Source: JADMIH01 sp035274425 (GTDB lineage Bacteria; Chloroflexota; Chloroflexia; QHBQ01; JADMIH01). Taken from it: a DNA stretch of 64,000 nt. Both the position numbers and the translations under genes were made by a program. Positions 1 to 6,403 of the stretch are shown piece after piece (the stretch's first letter is position 1; the number at the start of each line of letters is the position of its first letter). The notes beneath the pieces are model-generated. The model was not told the origin of the DNA. It saw only the letters and a list, made by a program, of their open reading frames with translations, and made no database searches. The stretch spans positions 62,001 through 126,000 of the forward strand of contig DATEOC010000059.1 in assembly GCA_035274425.1 (NCBI GenBank). The letters run 5' to 3'.

Positions 1-401
1 CAGGGCCTCTTGCGATTGCCGCTACCACCCCGGAGATGTCAACCACGCTCGCGGATGCCGCATCGCCAGCTAGTGACGCTTCTCCTCATACATTGCAGGA
101 AAGCCTTGTGGTTGGGGACCTTTCCCTCGACGCCAGGAGTCGGCGCGTAACGCTCAAGGGCCAGCCGGTGCAGCTCACATCCACCGAGTACCGTCTGTTG
201 GAGGAACTGGTACGTAACGCGGGCCATGTGATGCCGCGCCGCACATTGCTGGAACGGGTATGGGGTCCGGAGTACGCAAACGAGGAGCACTACCTGAAAG
301 TGTTCGTTAGCCGTCTGCGTACGAAACTGGGTGACGATGCCGATAACCCGCATTACATTCAGAATGAGTGGGGAGTCGGCTACAGGCTCATAGCCTCCTG
401 A
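1..401 (+). CDS. Response regulator, OmpR/PhoB family (C-terminal part; 5' end outside window)
   Basis: This is the DNA-binding end of a two-component response regulator. The reading frame is open to the first base of the window, so the ATG at 36 is probably internal and the receiver domain lies upstream. From about position 120 it shows a winged-helix effector domain: a beta-strand start (VVGDLSLDARSRRV), the conserved LTSTEYRLLEEL segment, RRTLLERVWG, then the recognition helix and wing (VFVSRLRTKLGDD, GVGYRLIA). These are hallmarks of OmpR/PhoB-type regulators, which bind direct repeats upstream of target genes after phosphorylation. The Ala/Ser/Thr-rich stretch before the domain would be the interdomain linker. 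The cognate kinase and the targets are not visible. Family is certain; function is unknown. Confidence 0.88.
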   Translation, partial: GPLAIAATTPEMSTTLADAASPASDASPHTLQESLVVGDLSLDARSRRVTLKGQPVQLTSTEYRLLEELVRNAGHVMPRRTLLERVWGPEYANEEHYLKVFVSRLRTKLGDDADNPHYIQNEWGVGYRLIAS

Positions 402-559
402 CTCCTGTTTGTTTACTTTTGTTTACCAAATTTGATACCAATACTTACTACTTTTGGTAAGCGTTTTTGGTAGACTCAATTTAGAGTATCTCGGGTAAGA
501 CGATTGCAGCCACGTCTTCTCGGGATACATTCTTTTTGTGTACGTTGGCGAAGCCGCGC

Positions 560-588
560 TTGCAAGGGGCACCCGAATCGGTTATACT
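560..588 (+). promoter_or_regulatory. Probable promoter of tRNA-Phe
   Basis: TTGCAA at 560-565 and TATACT at 583-588 are separated by 17 bp, a good housekeeping-sigma spacing. The tRNA begins about 83 bases downstream of the -10 box, leaving a leader to be processed. No coding sequence lies between. Confidence 0.5.
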
Positions 589-671
589 TATCTCTGTCTG
601 AGACTGCTCGCAGGTGCGCGGCTCTATGAAAGGGGCGGGGTAGAGGTTGGGCAGAATCAGGTGCGAAATAT

Positions 672-744
672 GCCGAGGTAGCTCAGCTGGTAGAGCATGC
701 GACTGAAAATCGTAGGGTCAGCGGTCCGAATCCGCTCCTCGGCA
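672..744 (+). tRNA. tRNA-Phe (GAA)
   Basis: A full cloverleaf can be folded: acceptor GCCGAGG pairs with CCTCGGC, D stem GCTC/GAGC, anticodon stem TGCGA/TCGTA with loop CTGAAAA, giving anticodon GAA (Phe), and T stem AGCGG/CCGCT. The discriminator base is A and CCA is not encoded. The T loop reads TCCGAAT rather than the usual TTCGAAT. The gene sits at the left edge of a lower-GC cassette that ends in a recombinase fragment, so its 3' end may once have served as an attachment site; no second copy of the tRNA 3' end was found near 3050-3330. Confidence 0.96.
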
Positions 745-922
745 CTACAATTCACGAGCGAATTGAGCCTTGAAGTTCTATCTTCTTGGCTCAGACTTGG
801 CCATGTGTAGCCAAAAGTGTAGCCAATAGCTCTATTCGTGGATGTTCTTGCGACATTAGCTGGTGCTTTCTCAATTCCTGAGGGGCTCATTGCATTGAGT
901 TAGGACCATAGGGAGGGGGAAT

Positions 923-1384
923 ATGAATAGTTCGGAGCTAGATGTGTTCATCTCATCGAACCCTGAGTTAGACGCACTCTTGGCAGATAACCAAACGAAC
1001 CTCGTAGAGCTTCTTGAGCGCGAAGGTATTCGTGTGCGTCGTAAATTTGCTCAGGATCCTGCGGCGAACGCTGAAACTGGGACAAAAGAACCTGTCAGCA
1101 TAATAATCGCTTCTGCTGCTCTTATTGCTGTTCTAACTCCAACGATCCAGAAACTGATTTCAGCACTGACGCGTAAGAGTGTTGTAGTTGAGGAGCAAGT
1201 TCTGATCCCGGTCGAGGACTCACGTGGCAATGTGATAATGGACAAAGATGGACAACCCATTCTTCATTGGGTTACGCGCACTGAACTTATCGAGAGTAAG
1301 AACAAACCTCAAGAAGAAACGAGCACCTCAATTAGTGGCCCCATGAAGCTGGAGATAAAACTTAAGAGTTCCTCGAAAGGCTAA
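923..1384 (+). CDS. Small single-helix membrane protein, partner of the caspase-FGE gene
   Basis: I do not recognise the family. The 153-residue product has a charged N-terminal half (about residues 1-55), one hydrophobic helix at roughly residues 57-78 (core SIIIASAALIAVLTPTI), then a strand-rich hydrophilic tail and a Lys-rich C-terminus. A strong ribosome site (AGGGAGGGGG) lies just before the ATG. It ends 6 bases before the caspase gene, so the two are surely cotranscribed. Caspase-like effectors in bacterial conflict systems often travel with a short constant partner (for example the EACC1-type components), and this protein could play that part, but I cannot show homology. The gene is AT-richer than the genes around the cassette, as is its neighbour. 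Confidence 0.75.
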   Translation: MNSSELDVFISSNPELDALLADNQTNLVELLEREGIRVRRKFAQDPAANAETGTKEPVSIIIASAALIAVLTPTIQKLISALTRKSVVVEEQVLIPVEDSRGNVIMDKDGQPILHWVTRTELIESKNKPQEETSTSISGPMKLEIKLKSSSKG

Positions 1385-1390
1385 TGTCTG

Positions 1391-3049
1391 ATGCGTCGCG
1401 CTTTTGTATTAGGCTCAAACGGCCCAAAGGACTTTAGCCCACTTCAATACGCAGTCCAAGATGCGAAGAACATTCGGGCAGCGCTATCGGAGCCAATCTG
1501 TGGATTTACCGTTGAGACGGCTGATCCGACGTTAGATGCGTTTTCTATTCGTCAGCGACTTCTCAGTATCACAGAGGAGTGTTCTTCTGAGGATACACTT
1601 GTTTGCTACTTTTCCGGTCACGGTTTCCTCGAAAAAGGATCGCTGTTTCTATTATTGGACAACACGCGAATGGACCGCCTGCTTGGCACAACGCTCCCAG
1701 TATCTGAGGTCCTTCAAGCACTTCGTTTCTGCGCGGCAAAGGACAAGTTACTAATCCTTGACTGTTGCCATGCCGGAGCGGTGGGCAACCAAATCGGCCT
1801 GAGAAGTGGGGCTGGAACACCAGTGGATGAAGTGCTTACTAAGCCTGATAACTTTGTCGCCCTATTGGCAAGTGACCGCTTAGAAAGTGCTCGGGAACTA
1901 GAGTTGTTAGGTGGTGGCTTTCTAACAACCAATCTTTGCTCGGCTCTTGCCCAACGATTCGATGAAGCAGACAAAGATCATGACGATCGTATTTCGCTAA
2001 ACGATCTAACGAAATGGCTCGAAGAACGGTCCGAAACACACAACCGTCAGTTTCCAGATGCTCCTGTTCCGCGACCGTACCAGTTTGGGCAGCAGACGGG
2101 TGGTGGCTTTTTCTTTACTCTGGGGTTATCCGATTGGCTTCCACACGAGCTAACATGGCATGATGGTACAACGATGGTGGTGCTGCCGTTCAAGATCGCA
2201 GAGGACACCGTCTCATGCATTGGCAAGCACCCGATTACAAACGAGCAATACCGCCGATACATTCAAGGCTCTGACCACCCAATCAAGAAGGAGAACTACC
2301 ACATTTACGCCTCAAGCTTAGATCCTACCACGCTTAACATCGACGGCGAATATGGGGAGCCGGTTGGACAAGCTTGGCATGGTCGAACTGACCGGTGGCA
2401 GGGTCCTTTCTATCCTTGGAGAGATCCTGAATTTAGTGATCCAGAGAAGCCTGTTGTTTGCGTTTCATTTTTCGATGCTCAAGGCTATTGCGACTGGGTG
2501 GGGCAAAGTAAAGCAGCGTTTGAGGCTGGGCACCGAACCAGGCTTCCATTAGTACCAGAGTGGGAGTTGGCCGCTTATGGATCCCTCAATCCAACATTCA
2601 CAGCCTATTTGGGTCTCATCAGAAGTCAACGAATTCATGACCAAGCCTCATCGCCTGCCCGCATAGACATAACTGGTATGCGGGCAAATCGTTGGGGTAT
2701 TTCTGATATGTTTGGCAACGTTTGGGAGTGGTGCTTCGCACCTGAGAGTAGGGAGCCTTATGTTCTGATCCCACCACAGCCCGCGCCTGAGGTTCGTGGA
2801 GGTGGGTTCTTAGATAATTTGTCCGAGCAGGATCGTAAGCCTCAGATCTCAGCAATGGCGCTCGAAGATAAACTTAGTACGGCACATTCAGATCTCGGAT
2901 TTCGAATTGCCGGTTCAGTGCCGATTGAGACCCTTCCTTTTGATGTTCAGGCGCGGCTTGAACGGATCCCAGTGAATGGCCAACGTGATGTCGAGGAGCA
3001 ACGCGAGTTCCAGATGCTGCTCGAAGATGGGTACCCCCCGATCTGGTAG
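1391..3049 (+). CDS. Caspase-like peptidase (C14) fused to an FGE-sulfatase domain
   Basis: A 552-residue fusion. Residues 1-200 form a caspase/metacaspase-like peptidase: the catalytic His is in YFSGHG (about residue 78) and the Cys in LDCCHAG (about 125). An EF-hand-like loop, DKDHDDRISLND, follows near residue 198. Residues about 255-520 match the FGE-sulfatase (formylglycine-generating-enzyme-like) fold: KHPITNEQYRRY, KPVVCVSFFDAQGYCDW, RLPLVPEWELAAYG, GISDMFGNVWEWC, RGGGF and a terminal LGFRIAG. Caspase-FGE fusions are known among candidate immune or programmed-death effectors, where the FGE-like part is thought to sense or to scaffold; whether it is enzymatically active is unknown. It lies 6 bases after a one-helix membrane protein, in a low-GC cassette between tRNA-Phe and a recombinase remnant. 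A role in phage defence is inference. Confidence 0.9.
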   Translation: MRRAFVLGSNGPKDFSPLQYAVQDAKNIRAALSEPICGFTVETADPTLDAFSIRQRLLSITEECSSEDTLVCYFSGHGFLEKGSLFLLLDNTRMDRLLGTTLPVSEVLQALRFCAAKDKLLILDCCHAGAVGNQIGLRSGAGTPVDEVLTKPDNFVALLASDRLESARELELLGGGFLTTNLCSALAQRFDEADKDHDDRISLNDLTKWLEERSETHNRQFPDAPVPRPYQFGQQTGGGFFFTLGLSDWLPHELTWHDGTTMVVLPFKIAEDTVSCIGKHPITNEQYRRYIQGSDHPIKKENYHIYASSLDPTTLNIDGEYGEPVGQAWHGRTDRWQGPFYPWRDPEFSDPEKPVVCVSFFDAQGYCDWVGQSKAAFEAGHRTRLPLVPEWELAAYGSLNPTFTAYLGLIRSQRIHDQASSPARIDITGMRANRWGISDMFGNVWEWCFAPESREPYVLIPPQPAPEVRGGGFLDNLSEQDRKPQISAMALEDKLSTAHSDLGFRIAGSVPIETLPFDVQARLERIPVNGQRDVEEQREFQMLLEDGYPPIW

Positions 3050-3071
3050 ATTAGGCCTCAAAATGGCGCTC

Positions 3072-3245
3072 TTAGCCCCAAAGCAAGCTCCCCATCTTGT
3101 CTACCGCCTCCTGCTCTTGACGTGGCAGTACATGGGCGCAAATGTCGGCAGTTGTAGTTATCTTTGAGTGCCTCAACACATGTGATACAACTTTCAACAG
3201 GGTGTATTGCGAGAGCATGAGCACGGCGTGCTGGCTACCATGCCG
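3072..3245 (-). pseudogene. Tyrosine recombinase / phage integrase, C-terminal remnant
   Basis: Read on the minus strand, an open stretch of 57 codons ending in TAA at 3072-3074 gives LMLSQ, KVVSHVLRHSKITTTAD, ICAHVLPR and EAVDKM. This is the well-known C-terminal signature of phage integrases (normally LRHS.ATLMLSQG.PLKVVSEVLGHS.I..TADIYAHVLP). The stretch is cut off by an in-frame stop at 3246-3248 and has no start or N-terminal domains. The position of the nucleophilic Tyr (TADIYAH) is Cys here. It is therefore a dead fragment of an integrase. Together with the tRNA-Phe at 672-744 it brackets the caspase-FGE cassette. The fragment is too short to assign to a named element. Confidence 0.85.
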
Positions 3246-3328
3246 CTAGGTCTGGTATCAGGAGGATGAGAAAGCGCCTACATAGACTCCGAAGGTTGGC
3301 AAGCACGTGCCTTTCAAGCTTTCCACTC

Positions 3329-3928
3329 TCAACCACCCCCCATATCTTCCAGCATCACTCCGGAAGCGCACAGCGGACATTCCGCAGGCAGCCACACCTC
3401 ATACGGAAGCTGCGCGATATACTCCAATGCAAGACCCCGCTCCTGGCAGAAGCGCTCCGCCTGAGTGCCTAGCACGAGCAGCGCGCCCATTGCTACTGTT
3501 TTCGCCTCATTCTCCTCAAGAGCGGCAAGCGTACCGCGCACCGCCGACCCTGCGCTTATCGCGTCGTCAACTACGGCAACCACTTTGCCGCTCACCATGC
3601 CTCCCACCCCACCAGGGATGCGATACTCCACAGGGTAGAGGGCATCAGCATCGCGCACAGCAGGCACGAACCTCTCCGTATAGTAGAACTCGACGTCGAG
3701 CAGAGACGCTACCGCCTGAGCGAGAAACGCCCCGCCAACTAGCGGACCGCACACCGCCTCGATACCATGCCGCTTGAGCTGCGCCGCGAGCACCTCAATA
3801 AAAGGCTGTATGCGGCCCGGCATGACGAACAGAGGATCAAGGTCAAGCCACAGCCCGCCATGATACCCCGACTCCAGCCGGAAATGTCCCTTGCGCGCAC
3901 TTAGAAGGTTGAGAAGCTCCTGCTCCAT
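3329..3928 (-). CDS. pyrE: Orotate phosphoribosyltransferase (PyrE-like)
   Basis: A type I phosphoribosyltransferase of 199 residues, the normal length for PyrE, which joins orotate and PRPP to give OMP in de novo pyrimidine synthesis. The PRPP-binding motif is clear: VAVVDDAISAGSAVRGT at about residues 116-132. The N-terminal SGYHGGLWLDLDPLF resembles the orotate-binding segment (SG.HS..Y.D), and GPLVGGAFLAQAVA the region after it. His replaces Ser in the first motif, so a relaxed or different nucleobase substrate is possible. The C-terminus carries CPLCASG, common in standalone bacterial OPRTases. The gene is alone on this strand, with a C-rich/G-quadruplex-prone tract about 140 bases upstream of its start. 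The start codon was chosen from the family length and a GGTGGGG ribosome-site-like stretch. Confidence 0.8.
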   Translation of the reverse strand: MEQELLNLLSARKGHFRLESGYHGGLWLDLDPLFVMPGRIQPFIEVLAAQLKRHGIEAVCGPLVGGAFLAQAVASLLDVEFYYTERFVPAVRDADALYPVEYRIPGGVGGMVSGKVVAVVDDAISAGSAVRGTLAALEENEAKTVAMGALLVLGTQAERFCQERGLALEYIAQLPYEVWLPAECPLCASGVMLEDMGGG

Positions 3929-4064
3929 CTACCATCCCCACCTTATCTACATCTGCACTCCTAAAGCGATCTCGCCCCCTCCACTTTACCACTTTGAGAT
4001 GGCCTGTAGTGCATAGGAGTGGCGAAAACGGAAGAGATACAGGCGCTTCCCAGCCTGGATTGCT

Positions 4065-4096
4065 CCCCCCTCCCCCCTCCCCCTTCCCCACTTCCC
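4065..4096 (-). promoter_or_regulatory. G-quadruplex-prone tract upstream of pyrE
   Basis: The plus strand has five C runs of 3-6 bases separated by 1-4 bases, so the minus strand (the pyrE sense strand) carries five matching G runs, which meets the usual G3+ quadruplex pattern. It lies about 140 bases upstream of the pyrE start. A regulatory role is only a suggestion. Confidence 0.4.
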
Positions 4097-4517
4097 AAAA
4101 TTGTGCAAAACTCACCCCAAATTGGCCCCAATATCCTGTCCCAAAATGGCATGGAAAGGGGATTAAGTTAATAGAGTGCATTCTACACCCCTGTGTTCGC
4201 AGCAGAGGTGTCAACACAAGGGACCCGCTGGTGCCCCTACCCAGGGACTGACAATCCCTTAGCTCCCATTGTGGAGCCACTTCGTGCTACCTCACGAAGC
4301 CTTACCCGCCCATAACCCTGAGCACCAACGACGCTGCTCAGCTCATACCAAACCAGTTGCGCACGTAGGGGCACCATCCAGGCAGTGGAAAGGAGGTATC
4401 CCCCTGCCCCAAAATCCCACTCCCGCCCCGCCCCAAACCAAAAAGAGTGCTGGGACAGACCCACAAGGCCCCTCCCGGCACTCCTTACCTTACCAACCAA
4501 AAGGCCATGTCACCCGC

Positions 4518-4600
4518 ATCGTCTATCGTCTATCGTCTATCCTCACGCATCACGTTTCACGTTTCACCTTATTGTCTATCGTCCATCGTCCATCATCGGG
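4518..4600. repeat. Heptamer repeat array
   Basis: Successive 7-bp units drift along the array: ATCGTCT three times, then ATCACGT and TTCACGT, then ATCGTCC twice. All fit a loose consensus of the form WTCRYST. Related arrays lie at 4744-4773, 6250-6403, 12160-12222, 14755-14876, 21457-21559 and 41751-41876. Confidence 0.85.
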
Positions 4601-4732
4601 TCCATCTCTTCACTCTTCACCACTTCCGTAGTGCATTTATCCTTGACCCTCTATGTGAAAATTGCTACAATCCACTGCGACCACTCCGTCTTCCCTCTCC
4701 AACTACGGTAAGCCAACGAAGCCCCACCCAAC

Positions 4733-5494
4733 ATGTCTGCAACCCATCACGCATCACCCATCACGCATCACGCCCCGCCCCTCGCCAACCCCGACGCCTC
4801 CCTACGCGGCGACGAAAAGGCGCGCTACGTACGTGGCATGTTCTCACGCATCGCTCATCGCTACGACCTCATGAACGTTCTCATGAGCTTCGGGCAGGAC
4901 GCTCTCTGGCGCAAGTACGTAGTTCGCCTCGCCTCCCCACGCCCCGGCGGCCTCGCTCTCGACGTAGGTACCGGCACGGGCCGCATTGCCCAGGCACTTG
5001 CCCGCAAAGGCGCGAAGGCCGTCGCCGTAGACTTCACCCCAGGCATGATGCTCCAGGGGCGCGCCGAAGGGGTGGGCCGCTCCGAGCCTGTCTACTTCGC
5101 TGGAGCCGACGCCCTCAACCTTCCCTTCCCCGACGCGACCTTCGCCTGCGTCACCACGGGCTTCATGATGCGTAACGTCGTTGACATCGAGGCAGCATTC
5201 CGCGAGATGCGACGCGTGCTGGAGCCGGGCGGACGCCTCGTCTGCCTGGAGGTGGGCCGCCCGCGCTGGGCAATCTCCCGCTTCCTCCACGGCATCTACA
5301 CCCGCAAGCTCGTCCCAATCCTGGGCCGCCTCGTCGCAGGCGACGCAGATGCGTACACCTATCTGCCAAGCTCCATGGGCAACTTCCCATCCCCCGAAGG
5401 CCTTGCTGCCATAATGCGCGCTGCCGGCCTGCGAAACGTCCGCTTCAAGCAGCTCACCTTCGGCGCGGTTGCAGTCCACCACGCTGTGCGCTAA
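4733..5494 (+). CDS. menG: Demethylmenaquinone methyltransferase (UbiE/MenG)
   Basis: A class I SAM-dependent C-methyltransferase of the UbiE/MenG family, catalysing the last step of menaquinone synthesis at the membrane surface. Diagnostic parts are MFSRIAHRYDLMNVLMSFGQD (about residues 36-56), the SAM-binding LDVGTGTGRIA (about 77-87), and FMMRNVVDIEAAFREMRRVLEPGG with LVCLEVGRP (about 145-175). The first 20 residues, rich in His/Ala/Thr, are a translation of the heptamer repeat at 4744-4773 and are not family sequence. No other ATG, GTG or TTG in frame lies before the conserved ADEK-like start region, so the ATG at 4733 was kept; the gene seems to have picked up a repeat-encoded N-terminus. 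rex follows 72 bases downstream on the same strand, consistent with a redox-respiration pairing. Confidence 0.92.
   Translation: MSATHHASPITHHAPPLANPDASLRGDEKARYVRGMFSRIAHRYDLMNVLMSFGQDALWRKYVVRLASPRPGGLALDVGTGTGRIAQALARKGAKAVAVDFTPGMMLQGRAEGVGRSEPVYFAGADALNLPFPDATFACVTTGFMMRNVVDIEAAFREMRRVLEPGGRLVCLEVGRPRWAISRFLHGIYTRKLVPILGRLVAGDADAYTYLPSSMGNFPSPEGLAAIMRAAGLRNVRFKQLTFGAVAVHHAVR
4744..4773. repeat. Heptamer-type repeat inside the menG 5' end
   Basis: Units of the type CCATCACG/GCATCAC repeat across the first codons of menG and encode the His/Thr-rich N-terminal residues. The same units occur in the non-coding arrays of this window. Confidence 0.8.
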
Positions 5495-5566
5495 ACTTAC
5501 AAAATAATCCGTAGAGGCCTGGATTGGACGAAGGCTAGGAACCCGTGAGCCGCTCACACTACTCCA

Positions 5567-6283
5567 ATGAAAAATAGAGCCGAAGAAATCATAGGTGAGG
5601 GTGGCATAGCCGAAGAGGTCATGTCTGAAGAGAGCGCGCCCGGCCAGGCGATCCCCGACATCGTCATCCGCCGCCTCCCCATCTACGCGCGCAGCCTCCA
5701 GCACATGGCCGACCAGGGGGTGGAGACCGTCTCCTCAAGTGACCTCGGCACCCGCCTGGGGGTGAGCGCCGCCCAAATACGCCGCGACCTCTCCTACTTT
5801 GGTGAGTTCGGTAAGCAGGGTAAAGGCTACAACGTCAATTTCCTGCTGGCCGAGGTGCATAAGATACTCGGCCTGGGGCGCGATTGGCCTATCGCCCTCG
5901 TCGGCCTCGGCCACCTCGGCCGTGCCCTCCTCCACTACGACGAGCTGCGCGAGCGAGGCTTCTGCATAGATGCCCTATTCGACCACAACCCCAACAAGGT
6001 GGGTGAAAAGGTAGGGGGCTTAGTAATACACGACATGGACGACCTGCGCGCGGTGCTGGCCGAGAAGAACATCCGCATGGCAATCATTGCGGTCCCCGCT
6101 CAGGGCGCTCAGAACGTAGCCGATGCCCTCGTACACGCGGGCATCCTCGCCATCCTCAACTACTCCCCCATCACCGTCCAGGTCCCTCCTCACGTCCGCC
6201 TCCGCCAGATAGACCCCGTTGTCGCCCTCCAAAGCATGACCTATTATTTGGACGACGGACGGCGGACGACGGACGACAGATGA
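5567..6283 (+). CDS. rex: Redox-sensing transcriptional repressor Rex
   Basis: Rex senses the NADH/NAD+ ratio and represses respiratory and fermentative genes when NADH is low. The N-terminal winged helix is at about residues 30-105 (VIRRLPIYARSLQHM, SSSDLGTRLGVSAAQIRRDLSYFGEFGKQGKGYNV). The Rossmann domain starts at about 109 with IALVGLGHLGRALL, followed by ALFDHNPNKVGEKVGG, IIAVPAQGAQNVADALV and GILAILNYSPITVQVP. About 25 extra residues precede the usual start. The last ten residues (DDGRRTTDDR) are encoded by the heptamer array that begins at 6250 and look like a repeat-derived tail. It is probably cotranscribed with menG; the convergent folC lies across the repeat array. Confidence 0.95.
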   Translation: MKNRAEEIIGEGGIAEEVMSEESAPGQAIPDIVIRRLPIYARSLQHMADQGVETVSSSDLGTRLGVSAAQIRRDLSYFGEFGKQGKGYNVNFLLAEVHKILGLGRDWPIALVGLGHLGRALLHYDELRERGFCIDALFDHNPNKVGEKVGGLVIHDMDDLRAVLAEKNIRMAIIAVPAQGAQNVADALVHAGILAILNYSPITVQVPPHVRLRQIDPVVALQSMTYYLDDGRRTTDDR

Positions 6284-6403
6284 GGGACGAAAGACGAAGG
6301 ACGAAAGACGAATAATCACGTTTCACGTTTCACGTTTCACGCTTCACCCACTCTCTATCGTCCGTCGTCCGTCGTCCGTCGTCCGCCGTCCGTCGTCCGT
6401 CCC
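6250..6403. repeat. Paired inverted heptamer arrays between rex and folC
   Basis: An array of GGACGAC-type units (6250-6277) is followed by GACGAAAG-type and TTCACGT-type units and then by TCGTCCG units to 6403. Positions 6250-6277 are the exact reverse complement of 6371-6398 (28 bp), including one variant unit (GGCGG against CCGCC). In RNA from either of the convergent genes this would form a long hairpin and may act as a bidirectional terminator. It supplies the last codons of rex. Confidence 0.88.

Larger units (their letters stand above)
3929..4732. other. Gene-free 0.8-kb region with low-complexity DNA
   Basis: No coding sequence with family features is seen on either strand. It holds the divergent 5' regions of pyrE (minus) and menG (plus), a C-rich tract at 4065-4096, and heptamer repeats at 4518-4600. 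Open frames in it are repetitive Pro/His/Arg/Ser-rich translations without domains. Confidence 0.7.

Noticed and set aside
421..470. Possible terminator after the response regulator (TTACCAA ... TTGGTAA, then GCGTTTTT)
   Set aside because: The stem is only 7 bp with a loop of about 25 bases and other pairings compete; too weak to list as a feature.
745..860. Direct repeat TGTAGCC..TGTAGCC after the tRNA as an attachment-site sign
   Set aside because: The repeat is only 7 bp and no matching copy is seen near the recombinase remnant.
657..890. Minus-strand open frame ending in a motif like AEERIRTADPTIFSRMLYQLSYLG
   Set aside because: This is the well-known false translation of the strand opposite a tRNA gene; it covers tRNA-Phe 672-744.
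3307..3777. Plus-strand Pro/Arg-rich open frame of about 156 codons
   Set aside because: It lies opposite pyrE, has no family features and follows the codon bias of the minus-strand gene.
4447..5175. Plus-strand open frame starting in the heptamer array and overlapping menG
   Set aside because: It is an out-of-frame, Arg/Pro/Ser-rich translation of repeats and of the menG gene in another frame.
4844..5704. Long minus-strand open frame opposite menG
   Set aside because: It is the antisense shadow of menG and of the rex start; no domain is recognisable.
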